NCBI RefSeq assembly: GCF_014647875.1
Contig: NZ_BMQA01000047.1
Span: 1-51,288, forward strand
DNA: 51,288 bases
Origin: Streptomyces brasiliensis
GTDB lineage: Bacteria; Actinomycetota; Actinomycetes; Streptomycetales; Streptomycetaceae
Direction of reading: 5' to 3'
The notes beneath the pieces were generated by a model. That model saw only the letters and a list, made by a program, of their open reading frames with translations. It was not told the origin of the DNA and did not search any database. Shown here piece after piece: positions 9,566 through 18,642 of the stretch. Each line of letters begins with the position of its first letter. The stretch's first letter is position 1. Both the position numbers and the translations under genes were made by a program.

Positions 9566-9641
9566 CGCGGCCGGTTGTCAGACCCCGCCCGTACAGTCGA
9601 AGACGTCTGATCCGAGGCACGGGCGGGAGGTGGCAGGACGT

Positions 9642-12464
9642 ATGAGCGGCACGGCTGCGGCGGTCGAGAGCACGGGAGCACTCGGGGACTCCGTCCCGGC
9701 GCGCCTGGCCGCCGTGTACCTGCCCGCGCCTCTCCCGCGCGACGGGCGGATCGTCTTCTGGGACCCCGAGGGGGGAGCGCCGCCGGGAGAAGGCGAAGAG
9801 CTGACGGTCGTAGGGCGGCACGGCGCGGGTGTGCGCCGCAGGACCGTACCCGCGCTGTCCCTGCCGGTCGGTGCGGCCCTCCCGTTGCTCGTCCGGGCCC
9901 GGCACGACCCGGCCGCCCACCCGGCCACCGCCTGCTGGGGTGCCGCCGCGCTGCACGCGCTGCGGCTCACCGCCCGCGGCCGTCTGCTGCCCGGGCTGAC
10001 CCCGACCGGACACGACGCCTGGCGCGCCGGGCCCCTGGAGCCGGACGACATCGCCCATCTGCGCGCGATCGCGGCGGCCCTGCCCGCCGAGGGCCACGCC
10101 GTGCCCCTGCCGGGCCCCGGTCCGCTGCGGCTGCCCGAGCCGGAGGCGCTGGTGCGCTCCTTCCTGGACGCGGTCGCGGACACCCTGCCCCGCACCCCGG
10201 CCGCGGCGTACACCGCCGGGAAGCCCTTCGCCGCCCGCGAGCCCCAGCGTCTGCCCGCCGCCCACGACTGGGCGGCCGAGGTCGCCGCGGGCATGGACGC
10301 GGGCGTACGGATCTCGCTCCGGCTCGATCTGTCGGCGTACGACCTGTTCGACGGCGGCGGCGTGCAGACGGTCGGCGCGGCGATCGTCCAGGTGCACAGC
10401 CTCGCCGACCCCACCCTGGTCGCCGATGCGGCCGCGCTCTGGGCGGGAGAGGCCGACGCGGCGTTCGGGCCACGCGCGCGTGTGGACGCGGCGCTCGCCG
10501 TGCGGCGGGCCGCCCGTGTGTGGCCGCCCCTGGACCGGCTCTCCGAGCAGGACGTGCCCGACGTCCTAGCCCTGTCCGAGGACGAGCTGGGCGAACTGCT
10601 GGGCGTGGCGGCGACCCGGCTCGCGACGGCCGGAGTCGCCGTGCACTGGCCCCGGGACCTGGCGCAGGACCTGAGCGCGGCCGCGGTCGTACGGCCGGCA
10701 CCGGGCTCCGCGACCGACGGCACGGGCTTCTTCGAGAGCGAGGAACTGCTGCAGTTCCGCTGGCAGTTGGCCCTCGGCGGCGACCCGTTGTCCGAGGCCG
10801 AGATGGACGCGCTGGCCGAGGCGCACCGCCCGGTCGTGCGGCTGCGGGACCGCTGGGTGCTGGTCGATCCGGCGCTCGTACGAAAGGCCCGCAAGCGCGA
10901 ACTGGGGCTGCTCGACCCGGTCGACGCGTTGTCCGTGGCGCTCACCGGTACCGCGGAGGTCGACGGCGAGAGCGTCGAGGCCGTACCGGTCGGAGCTCTG
11001 GCCGCCCTGCGCGACCGCCTCACCACGGGCCTGCGCCCCGCCGCGCCGCCCGCCGGTCTGCAGGCCACCCTCCGGGACTACCAACTCCGGGGTCTGGCCT
11101 GGCTCGACCTCATGACCTCCCTCGGCCTCGGCGGCTGCCTCGCCGACGACATGGGCCTCGGCAAGACGATCACCGTCATCGCCCTGCATCTGAAGCGGGC
11201 GCGCACCGAACCGACCCTGGTGGTCTGCCCGGCGTCGCTGCTCGGCAACTGGCAGCGGGAGATCGTCCGGTTCGCGCCCGGCGTCCCCGTCCGGCGCTTC
11301 CACGGCCCCGACCGCACGCTGGAAGGACTGACCGGCGGATTCGTCCTCACGACGTACGGCACCATGCGCTCCACGGCGGCCGCGCTGGCCGAGCAGCCTT
11401 GGGGCATGGTCGTCGCGGACGAGGCCCAGCACGTCAAGAACCCCTACTCGGCGACGGCCAAGGCGCTGCGCACGATCCCGTCCCCCGCACGCGTGGCACT
11501 GACGGGTACGCCCGTGGAGAACAACCTCTCCGAACTGTGGGCCCTGCTCGACTGGACGACGCCCGGGCTGCTCGGCCCGCTGAAGTCCTTCCGCGCCCGG
11601 CACGCGCGCGCGGTGGAGAACGGCGAGGACGAGGAGGCGGTGGCGCGCCTGGGCCGCCTGGTACGCCCCTTCCTCCTGCGCCGCAAGAAGTCCGACCCCG
11701 GCATCGTCCCCGAGCTGCCGCCCAAGACCGAGACCGACCACCCGGTCCCGCTCACCCGCGAACAGGCCGCGCTGTACGAGGCGGTGGTGCGGGAGTCGAT
11801 GCTGGCCATCGAGACGGCGGACGGCATCGCGCGGCGCGGTCTCGTGCTGAAGCTGCTGGGCGCGCTCAAGCAGATCTGCGACCACCCCGCGCTGTACCTC
11901 AAGGAGGCGGCCGCCGCGGGCGACGGTCTCGCCGCCCGCTCCGGCAAACTGGCGCTTCTGGACGAGCTGTTGGACACGCTGCTGTCCGAGGACGGCTCGG
12001 CGCTGGTCTTCACGCAGTACGTGGGGATGGCCCGCCTCATCACGTCCCACCTCACCGCCCGCGCGATCCCGGTGGATCTGCTGCACGGAGGCACGCCGGT
12101 GCCGGAGCGGGAGCGCATGGTGGACCGCTTCCAGAGCGGCCGCACCCCGGTCCTGGTCCTGTCCCTGAAGGCGGCGGGCACCGGCCTCAACCTCACCCGC
12201 GCGGGCCATGTCGTCCACTTCGACCGCTGGTGGAACCCGGCGGTCGAGGAACAGGCCACCGACCGCGCGTACCGCATCGGCCAGACCCAGCCGGTCCAGG
12301 TCCACCGCCTGGTCACCGAGGGCACGGTAGAGGACCGCATCGCCGAGATGCTCGAAGCCAAGCGCGCCCTGGCCGACGCGATCCTCGGCTCGGGCGAGTC
12401 GGCCCTCACGGAACTCACGGACCGCGAACTGTCCGATCTGGTGACCCTGAGGAGGCAGCCGTGA
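9642..12464 (+). CDS. SNF2-family DEAD/DEAH-like helicase (SWI2/SNF2)
   Basis: 940 residues. The first about 450 form the variable bacterial SNF2-associated N-terminal region. The helicase core follows: Walker A LADDMGLGKT at about residue 500, DEAQH at about 591, motif III LTGTPVENNLSELW, and the C-terminal lobe with LVLSLKAAGTGLNLT and DRAYRIGQTQPVQVHRL. All key residues are present, so an active DNA-translocating ATPase is expected. ATG 9642 is preferred; GGGAGG lies 11 bases upstream and overlaps an alternative GTG at 9630. Its stop overlaps the start of a SWIM zinc-finger gene, indicating a working pair. Such pairs recur in actinobacteria with no established role. Confidence 0.9.
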   Translation: MSGTAAAVESTGALGDSVPARLAAVYLPAPLPRDGRIVFWDPEGGAPPGEGEELTVVGRHGAGVRRRTVPALSLPVGAALPLLVRARHDPAAHPATACWGAAALHALRLTARGRLLPGLTPTGHDAWRAGPLEPDDIAHLRAIAAALPAEGHAVPLPGPGPLRLPEPEALVRSFLDAVADTLPRTPAAAYTAGKPFAAREPQRLPAAHDWAAEVAAGMDAGVRISLRLDLSAYDLFDGGGVQTVGAAIVQVHSLADPTLVADAAALWAGEADAAFGPRARVDAALAVRRAARVWPPLDRLSEQDVPDVLALSEDELGELLGVAATRLATAGVAVHWPRDLAQDLSAAAVVRPAPGSATDGTGFFESEELLQFRWQLALGGDPLSEAEMDALAEAHRPVVRLRDRWVLVDPALVRKARKRELGLLDPVDALSVALTGTAEVDGESVEAVPVGALAALRDRLTTGLRPAAPPAGLQATLRDYQLRGLAWLDLMTSLGLGGCLADDMGLGKTITVIALHLKRARTEPTLVVCPASLLGNWQREIVRFAPGVPVRRFHGPDRTLEGLTGGFVLTTYGTMRSTAAALAEQPWGMVVADEAQHVKNPYSATAKALRTIPSPARVALTGTPVENNLSELWALLDWTTPGLLGPLKSFRARHARAVENGEDEEAVARLGRLVRPFLLRRKKSDPGIVPELPPKTETDHPVPLTREQAALYEAVVRESMLAIETADGIARRGLVLKLLGALKQICDHPALYLKEAAAAGDGLAARSGKLALLDELLDTLLSEDGSALVFTQYVGMARLITSHLTARAIPVDLLHGGTPVPERERMVDRFQSGRTPVLVLSLKAAGTGLNLTRAGHVVHFDRWWNPAVEEQATDRAYRIGQTQPVQVHRLVTEGTVEDRIAEMLEAKRALADAILGSGESALTELTDRELSDLVTLRRQP

Positions 12465-14572
12465 CCGCCCACGACCAACGCGCCGGCGACGCCGCGCGCC
12501 GGGCACTTCGGGCTGCGCGGGAGGCGGCGGAGGAAAAGGGGCCCGGGTCCGAGCCGGAGCCGAAGGAGGCTGCCGCCGACTCGCCGCGGCCGGGTGACGC
12601 CGCGCGCGCGGCGTTGCGGTCGGCTGTCTCCGCCCGGCGGGGCTCGGCAGCGGGAGAGGAGCGGGGTGGTGACGACACCGGTTCGGTGAAACCGGGTGAA
12701 CACGCCGGGTCGGTGCAAGGGAAACCGGTCCACGAGACCGGTGGCCGAGAAGCGCCGGATGCCTCACGGGTGCGCGGCGCCGGCGGGGGGCCGGGGCGCC
12801 CGGGTGACGTGGCCCGCGAAGCGCTGCGAGCCGCCCGCCGTGAGGCCCGGGCGGTGGCGGAGGCGGAGACACCGGGACGGGAGCCGCGAGGCGGACAACA
12901 GAGCCCGGCACCTCCTGCTCAGCCCTCGTCCGACGTCACGCCGCCCAACCGTGCACGGCGCGGCGCCGCCACCTCCGGGCTCCGACCGGCCCTCGTCCAC
13001 GCACGACGGGGTGGCGACCCTGCCGCTTCGACTGCCGGTGCCGGGGCTGCCGGATCGACAGCCGGGGCCGCCGTCCCTGCTTCCACCACCGCTGCCGCGG
13101 CAGCACAGGCTCCCCATGGCCAGTCGGCCCGTGGCATACGGGCGTTGCCGGCAGACGCGTTTCGGATGCCGGTCGCCATGGACGGACCGGCGGAAGCCGA
13201 CGGCGTCAACCCTCCAGCGGATCAGTCCACTTCAGGTGCCCGACCCGGTGAAGCACAGGGGGATGACACCGTGCCCGCCACCGCCCCTCCCCACCTCCCC
13301 CGCACCATGGCCAGCCCCCACCGCGACAGCGAACTCCGCCGTACCTTCCAGCCCTTCCCGCCCCGTACGGCGGCGGAGGAGACCGGGTTCGCCGAGACCT
13401 GGTGGGGGAACGCCTGGGTCGACGCGCTGGAGCAGGGCGCGTTGGACGTCAAGCGGCTGGCGCGGGGACGGGGTTACGCCGAGCGGGGGCATGTCGACGC
13501 GATCACCGTGACGCCGGGGCTCGTGCTGGCCTATGTGCAGGGGAGCCGCCCGCGGCCCTACCGGGTGCAGGTCCGGCTGCGCACGTTGGGCGAGGACGAC
13601 TGGGCGCGATTCCTGGACGCCGCCGCCGAGCGCACCGGACACATCGCCGCGCTGCTCGACAAGGAACTGCCGCAGTCCCTCGCCGTCTGCGGAGTGCCTC
13701 TCCTGCCCGGCCCCGGTGATCTCGAACCCCGGTGCAGCTGCCCCGACTCCGGTCACCCCTGCAAGCACGCCGCGGCCCTCTGCTACCAGACCGCCCGCCT
13801 TCTCGACGCCGACCCCTTCGTCCTGCTCCTGCTGCGCGGCCGCGGCGAACGCGAGCTGCTCGACGCCCTGTCCCGCCGCAACGCGACGGCAGCGGCCCGC
13901 GCGGCCCAGGAACGGCAGCCGGCCCCGCTCGCCGGCGTACGCGCCACCGAGGCCCTCGCCGACCGCCGACTCCCGCCCCTCCCCTCACCGTTGCCCCACC
14001 CCCCGCACCCCGAGCAGCCCCCCGTGTACCCGGCGGCGCCCGGCGGCCCGGATCCCTTCGCGCTGGACCAGCTCGCCACGGACGCCGCCGTCCGCGCCCA
14101 CGCCCTGCTCGCCACCGGGCGCGACCCGGTCGGCGGCCTGACCCTGTGGCAGGACGCCGTACGTCTCGCCGCTGCCAGACCCGGTTCCGGACTCACCGCC
14201 GGGACCCGCGCGCTCTACTCCTCGCTCGCCTCCGCCGCCGACCGCACCCCGGCCGACCTGGCCCGCGCGGTCGCCGCCTGGCGGCAGGGCGGGCTGGAGG
14301 GGCTCGCCGTCCTGGAAGAGCCCTGGGACCCGCCGGCAGGCCGATTCGACCGCGCCCGCCCGCTGCTCCTCGCCGCCGACCTCCCGGCGTTCCGCCCCTG
14401 GCGCAACCGACTCACCCACCCCCAGGGTCATGTCCAACTCCGCCTGGGCCAGGACGGGTTGTGGTACGCATATGAGTCGGAACCGGGCCGCGACGACTGG
14501 TGGCCGCGCGGCACCCCGGACCTGGACCCGGTCGGCGCCCTGACGGGCCTCGGCACACTGGACGAACCGTGA
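12461..14572 (+). CDS. SWIM zinc-finger protein with long disordered N-terminus
   Basis: 703 residues from GTG 12461, with GGAGG seven bases upstream and a GTGA overlap with the helicase gene. Residues 1-280 are low complexity (Ala, Gly, Arg, Pro) and hold three copies of a short amphipathic motif: GDAARRALRAAREA at 9, GDAARAALRSAVSARR at 45 and GDVAREALRAARREAR at 115. The conserved part starts near residue 300 (TFAETWWGNAWVDALE-like) and contains the SWIM motif CSCPDSGHPCKH at 425-436. SWIM domains bind zinc and contact DNA or protein. Inference: it is a substrate or DNA adaptor for the coupled SNF2 motor. Confidence 0.85.
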   Translation: MTAHDQRAGDAARRALRAAREAAEEKGPGSEPEPKEAAADSPRPGDAARAALRSAVSARRGSAAGEERGGDDTGSVKPGEHAGSVQGKPVHETGGREAPDASRVRGAGGGPGRPGDVAREALRAARREARAVAEAETPGREPRGGQQSPAPPAQPSSDVTPPNRARRGAATSGLRPALVHARRGGDPAASTAGAGAAGSTAGAAVPASTTAAAAAQAPHGQSARGIRALPADAFRMPVAMDGPAEADGVNPPADQSTSGARPGEAQGDDTVPATAPPHLPRTMASPHRDSELRRTFQPFPPRTAAEETGFAETWWGNAWVDALEQGALDVKRLARGRGYAERGHVDAITVTPGLVLAYVQGSRPRPYRVQVRLRTLGEDDWARFLDAAAERTGHIAALLDKELPQSLAVCGVPLLPGPGDLEPRCSCPDSGHPCKHAAALCYQTARLLDADPFVLLLLRGRGERELLDALSRRNATAAARAAQERQPAPLAGVRATEALADRRLPPLPSPLPHPPHPEQPPVYPAAPGGPDPFALDQLATDAAVRAHALLATGRDPVGGLTLWQDAVRLAAARPGSGLTAGTRALYSSLASAADRTPADLARAVAAWRQGGLEGLAVLEEPWDPPAGRFDRARPLLLAADLPAFRPWRNRLTHPQGHVQLRLGQDGLWYAYESEPGRDDWWPRGTPDLDPVGALTGLGTLDEP

Positions 14573-15082
14573 GGCCCGGGGACGAGCGTCGCCGCCAGCC
14601 CCGCCCCCACCCCGTGAGACTCCCTGCCGACGGGGCCCGTCCCCTCGTCCGATGTCACCAGTGATCCGCAGCCCACGCCGCCCCGCGGTCCCGCGCGCTC
14701 GCGTCCCGCTGCTGCCGTTGTTGATCGTCACCCCCTGACGGCGGCTTCACGTCGGCCGGTTCAGCGCCGTGCGCGCGCTCACCGCACATGCCCGCATACC
14801 GCCGTACGTCTCCGGCCGCGGCCGGCCCTCCTCCAGTCCACGGCCCCCGTGCCACGCTCGCCTCCTACGCCACGGGTCTGCCCGGCTGTTCCTGTGCGCG
14901 GCCGTCACCCCACCCGGCCCGCCGCCCACGCACTGTGCGGCGCCGGAGCGGCGGCCTCCGCACTTCGCCACCCCGGCATCACACCACCGGAATCTTCGCG
15001 GATTCATCACAACGTGGGACGGCTTGCACGGGGCTGCGACCCGATCACGTGAGAATCTGCGAGATGTGAGAGCGTGCAGGGC
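14573..15082. other. 510-base intergenic gap
   Basis: No reading frame here has a ribosome site and recognisable product; open frames on both strands are Arg/Pro-rich and overlap one another. The last about 90 bases are less GC-rich and probably hold the promoter of the downstream fusion gene. I see no repeat, strong terminator or tRNA. Confidence 0.5.
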
Positions 15083-16393
15083 GTGAGTGAGACACCGATG
15101 AACACCCTGCAATACCGCTTTGACGGGCCAGAAGACGCACCTGTCCTGATCCTGGGTCCCTCACTCGGTACCACCTGGCACATGTGGGACCGGCAGGTGC
15201 CGGAGCTGGCCAAGCAGTGGCGCGTCTTCCGCTTCGACCTGCCGGGGCACGGCGGCGCGCCCGCACACCCGGCCGGTTCCGTCACCGAGCTGGCCGCCCG
15301 GCTGCTGGCCACGCTCGACGGACTCGGCGTACAGCGCTTCGGATACGCGGGCTGTGCGCTCGGCGGCGCGATCGGCGTCGAACTGGCACTGCGCCGCCCC
15401 GACCGGGTCGCCTCGCTGGCACTGGTCGCCACCTCGCCGCGGTTCGGCACAGCCGACGAGTTCCGCCAGCGCGGCGTGATCGTGCGCACGAACGGCCTCG
15501 ACCCGATCGCCCGGACCTCGCCGGAACGCTGGTTCACCGCAGGATTCGCGGCCGCGCAGCCCGCGATCACCAAGTGGGCCGTGCAGATGGTCCGCACCAC
15601 CGACCCCGGCTGCTACATCGCCGCGTGCGAGGCGCTCGCCGGCTTCGACGTGCGGCCCGAACTGGGCCGCATCGGCGTGCCCACCCTGGTCCTGGTCGGC
15701 TCGGACGACCAGGTCACCGGCCCGGCCGAGGCCCGCACTCTGGTCGCCGGGATACCGGACGCCCGGCTCGCGGTCGTCCCCGGCGCCTCCCATCTGGTGC
15801 CGGTCGAGCAGCCCGCGGCCGTCAGTGACCTGCTGGTGCGGCACTTCTCCACGGCCTGGCAGCCCGCCTACGACTCGACCACCGGCCAGATGGCGATCCC
15901 GGCGCCCCCCGTCAAGCCGGTCCTGGCCGCCGCGCCGCATATCGCTCCGCAGGCCTCGCCCATCGCCGAGATCGCCCCGGCCGTCGTCGTACCGCCGCAG
16001 GCATTCGGCCGGCCCGACCCCTACGACGCGGGGCTCAAGGTCCGCCGGGAGGTGCTCGGCGACGCGCACGTGGACCGGGCGCTGGCGCAGGCCGACGGCT
16101 TCTCGGGGGACTTCCAGGAGTTCATCACCCGGTACGCGTGGGGCGAGATCTGGGACCGGCCCGGCCTCGACCGGCGCTCACGCAGCTGCGTCACGCTCAC
16201 TGCGCTGGTCGCCGGCGGTCATCTGGAGGAGCTGGCTTTCCACACGCGGGCGGCCCTGCGCAACGGTCTGACCCCGGTGGAGATCAAGGAAGTGCTGCTG
16301 CAGGCGGCCGTGTACTGCGGGGTGCCGGCGGCGAACAGCGCGTTCAGGGTGGCCCAGCAGGTCATCCGCGAGGAGACCACACCGGAGGACTGA
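15083..16393 (+). CDS. PcaD-PcaC-like fusion: alpha/beta hydrolase plus carboxymuconolactone decarboxylase
   Basis: 436 residues. Residues about 5-260 are an alpha/beta-hydrolase domain of the 3-oxoadipate enol-lactonase type (GPSLGTTWHMWDRQ, DLPGHGGAP, GASHLVPVEQP). After a Pro/Ala linker (about 265-310), residues 315-436 are a carboxymuconolactone decarboxylase domain (GDAHVDRALAQ, HTRAALRNGLTPVEIKE). The fusion resembles PcaL of the beta-ketoadipate pathway. Oddity: the nucleophile elbow reads G-C-A-L-G-G, so Ala92 (bases 15356-15358) stands where serine is expected, while the acid and His motifs remain. No other pca gene is near. GTG 15083 is chosen from the homologous start VSETP; GTG 15074 and ATG 15098 are possible. 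Confidence 0.82.
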   Translation: MSETPMNTLQYRFDGPEDAPVLILGPSLGTTWHMWDRQVPELAKQWRVFRFDLPGHGGAPAHPAGSVTELAARLLATLDGLGVQRFGYAGCALGGAIGVELALRRPDRVASLALVATSPRFGTADEFRQRGVIVRTNGLDPIARTSPERWFTAGFAAAQPAITKWAVQMVRTTDPGCYIAACEALAGFDVRPELGRIGVPTLVLVGSDDQVTGPAEARTLVAGIPDARLAVVPGASHLVPVEQPAAVSDLLVRHFSTAWQPAYDSTTGQMAIPAPPVKPVLAAAPHIAPQASPIAEIAPAVVVPPQAFGRPDPYDAGLKVRREVLGDAHVDRALAQADGFSGDFQEFITRYAWGEIWDRPGLDRRSRSCVTLTALVAGGHLEELAFHTRAALRNGLTPVEIKEVLLQAAVYCGVPAANSAFRVAQQVIREETTPED

Positions 16394-16558
16394 GCGCGGC
16401 GAGGGCGGGGACCACGGTCCGGCCGGCGCGGGTCCTGCGCCGCGATGCCGGGGCAAGGGTGATGGCTGCGCGCGGCCGGGTGCGGATCTTGGTCCGGGTA
16501 GGACGAGCACCTGTCTGCGCCGTGCCGACGCCCGGCCGGCGGGGGCAGGATGGTGACC

Positions 16559-17194
16559 ATGAAGCTCACGAAGATGTCCCACGCCTGCGTCCGTCTCGAG
16601 AAGGACGGGCGGACCCTTGTTCTCGACCCCGGCGGCTTCAGCGAGCAGGACGCCGCGGTCGGCGCCGACGCGATCCTGGTCACGCACGAGCACCCGGACC
16701 ACTTCGACGAAGGCCGGCTGCGGGCCGCGATGGAGGCCGACCGGGCGGCCGAGATCTGGACCCTGAAGTCGGTCGCCGACAAGATCGCGGCGGCCTTCCC
16801 GGGCCGCGTGCACACCGTCGGCCACGGCGACACCTTCACCGCCGCGGGTTTCGACGTGCAGGTCCACGGCGAACTGCACGCCGTGATCCACCCGGACATC
16901 CCCCGGGTCACCAACGTCGGCTACCTGATCGACGGCGGCCGCGTCTTCCACCCCGGCGACGCCCTGACCGTCCCTGACCGGGCGGTCGAGACGCTGATGC
17001 TCCCGGTGATGGCCCCCTGGAACAAGATCGCCGAGGTCATCGAGTACGTACGTGAGGTCAAGCCGCAGCGCGCCTACGACGTGCACGACGCCCTGCTCAC
17101 CGACCTCGCCCGCCCCATCTACGACCGCCAGATCGGCGCGCTCGGCGGCGCGGAACACCTGCGGCTCGCGCCGGGCACATCGGCCGACGTCTGA
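16559..17194 (+). CDS. Metallo-beta-lactamase-fold metal-dependent hydrolase
   Basis: 211 residues. The metal motif HEHPDHF (about residues 45-51) and later HPGDAL fit the small UPF0173/UlaG-like branch of the metallo-beta-lactamase fold. The last part has KPQRAYDVHDALL, typical of this family in actinobacteria. The substrate is unknown; likely a cytosolic phosphodiester or lactone hydrolase. ATG 16559 is chosen because GGGGGCAGGA sits just upstream; an in-frame ATG at 16550 overlaps that ribosome site. It is a monocistronic gene or leads into the exonuclease gene, 42 bases further. Confidence 0.8.
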   Translation: MKLTKMSHACVRLEKDGRTLVLDPGGFSEQDAAVGADAILVTHEHPDHFDEGRLRAAMEADRAAEIWTLKSVADKIAAAFPGRVHTVGHGDTFTAAGFDVQVHGELHAVIHPDIPRVTNVGYLIDGGRVFHPGDALTVPDRAVETLMLPVMAPWNKIAEVIEYVREVKPQRAYDVHDALLTDLARPIYDRQIGALGGAEHLRLAPGTSADV

Positions 17195-17236
17195 CGCGGG
17201 ACGGCGTTGTCAGTGCGGCCGGGTAGGTTGTGAGGC

Positions 17237-18019
17237 ATGCGCATCGCGACCTGGAACGTGAACTCGATCACCGCCCGCCTGCCGAGGCTGCTTGCCTGGC
17301 TGGAGAGCAGCCGCACGGACGTGCTGTGCCTCCAGGAGGCCAAGATCGCCGAGGACCAGTTCCCGTTCGCCGAACTGCGCGAGCTGGGGTACGAGGCGGC
17401 GGTGCACGCGACCGGCCGGTGGAACGGGGTGGCGGTGCTCTCCCGCGTCGGCCTGGAGGACGTGGTCAAGGGCCTGCCCGGCGACCCCGGCTACGAGGGC
17501 GTCCAGGAGCCCAGAGCGATCTCGGCGACCTGCGGCCCGGTCCGCGTCTGGTCGGTGTACGTGCCGAACGGCCGCGAGGTGGACCACCCCCACTACGCGT
17601 ACAAGCTCCAGTGGTTCGAGGCGCTCAAGGCGGCCGTCGCCGGTGACGCGGGAGGCAGCCGCCCCTTCGCGGTCCTCGGCGACTACAACGTGGCACCGAC
17701 GGACGACGACGTCTACGACCGGGCCGCCTTCGAGGGCCTGACCCACGTCACCCCCGCCGAGCGGGCCGCCCTGACCGCCCTGCGCGAGACGGGCCTGTCG
17801 GACGTCGTGCCGCGGCCCCTCAAGTACGACCACCCGTTCACGTACTGGGACTACCGCCAGCTCGGCTTCCCCAAGAACCGCGGCATGCGCATCGACCTGG
17901 TGTACGGCAACGCGCCGTTCGCCAAGGCGGTCAAGGACGCGTACGTCGACCGTGAGGAGCGCAAGGGCAAGGGCGCCTCGGACCACGCGCCGGTGGTGGT
18001 CGACCTGGAGGTCCAGTAG
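17237..18019 (+). CDS. xthA: Exodeoxyribonuclease III / AP endonuclease
   Basis: 260 residues, the standard size. The exonuclease-endonuclease-phosphatase fold is clear: MRIATWNVNSITARL, the metal glutamate in CLQEAK (about residue 34), FAVLGDYNVAPTDDDVYD with the catalytic Asp/Asn pair, GMRIDLVYG and the C-terminal SDHAPVVVDLE with the catalytic His. It repairs abasic sites and 3'-blocked ends in DNA. Start ATG 17237 gives the invariant N-terminus directly, with GGTTGTGAGG upstream. Confidence 0.93.
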   Translation: MRIATWNVNSITARLPRLLAWLESSRTDVLCLQEAKIAEDQFPFAELRELGYEAAVHATGRWNGVAVLSRVGLEDVVKGLPGDPGYEGVQEPRAISATCGPVRVWSVYVPNGREVDHPHYAYKLQWFEALKAAVAGDAGGSRPFAVLGDYNVAPTDDDVYDRAAFEGLTHVTPAERAALTALRETGLSDVVPRPLKYDHPFTYWDYRQLGFPKNRGMRIDLVYGNAPFAKAVKDAYVDREERKGKGASDHAPVVVDLEVQ

Positions 18020-18098
18020 GCGAACGCCGCAAGTACGGCCCGCGACACCCCTGTGCGGGCTGTGGTGCGTATGGCGGTGTGAATGACACGCTGGGCGT

Positions 18099-18518
18099 AT
18101 GAACATCCCCTTCCTGGGCAACCGGCACAAGAAGAGCGATGAAGCGGCGTTCACGACCGACCCGGACGGCGTCGCCGAGCTGCTGTCCGAGTGCGAGCTG
18201 CTGCGCTCCCAGGCGTCCCGGGAGGGCGTCCTCCTCGACGACTCGGTGGCCTCGTTGGAGGCGATCGACCAGCTGCTGCCGCGCTGGCGCGACGACGAGG
18301 AGGTCCTGCCCTGGCTGGGCAGCGACGCGGGACTCTATCTGGGCACGGTGATCGTGCGGACGGTGCCCGGCGCGTGCTGGCACATCTGGCCCGGTGAGCG
18401 TCCCGTCGTACGCCTGGAGTCCGGGCGTGAGTTCGACGTCGTCTCGTCCGGCCAGGAGTGGGCCGTGAGCGGCGTTCCCGAGCTCTCCCAGCTGTACGCG
18501 GAGGTCGCCGAGTTCTGA
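18099..18518 (+). CDS. DUF6278-like hypothetical protein
   Basis: 139 residues, beginning MNIPFLGNRHKK and acidic after the first dozen residues. No signal peptide or membrane helix. The body (SLEAIDQLLPRWRDD, LPWLGSDAGLYLGTVIV, WHIWPGERPVVRLESG) matches a small cytosolic protein family I recall only from Streptomyces and close relatives, without known role. It lies 79 bases after the exonuclease gene in the same direction. Confidence 0.7.
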   Translation: MNIPFLGNRHKKSDEAAFTTDPDGVAELLSECELLRSQASREGVLLDDSVASLEAIDQLLPRWRDDEEVLPWLGSDAGLYLGTVIVRTVPGACWHIWPGERPVVRLESGREFDVVSSGQEWAVSGVPELSQLYAEVAEF

Positions 18519-18560
18519 GACGCGACGGAGACGCAAGGTGAATACGGCTGATACCCGAAA

Positions 18561-18605
18561 AGTTTGCGTCGTGCATCAACTCCACGCTTGTCTGGATAGT
18601 TTGCG
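18561..18605 (+). promoter_or_regulatory. Direct repeats before the glu remnant
   Basis: AGTTTGCG occurs at 18561-18568 and again at 18598-18605, 37 bases apart, in the less GC-rich stretch before the gluA remnant. They are candidates for an activator or repressor site of the former glutamate transporter promoter. Function is inferred from position only. Confidence 0.35.
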
Positions 18606-18642
18606 GCAACCACGACACAGCTGAGACCGGGTAGGGCTGCGT

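Noticed and set aside
9967..14676. Many long open frames on both strands overlapping the SNF2 and SWIM genes
   Set aside because: They are Arg/Pro/Gly-rich, match no family and lie in frames where codon bias is wrong; they are by-products of high GC content.
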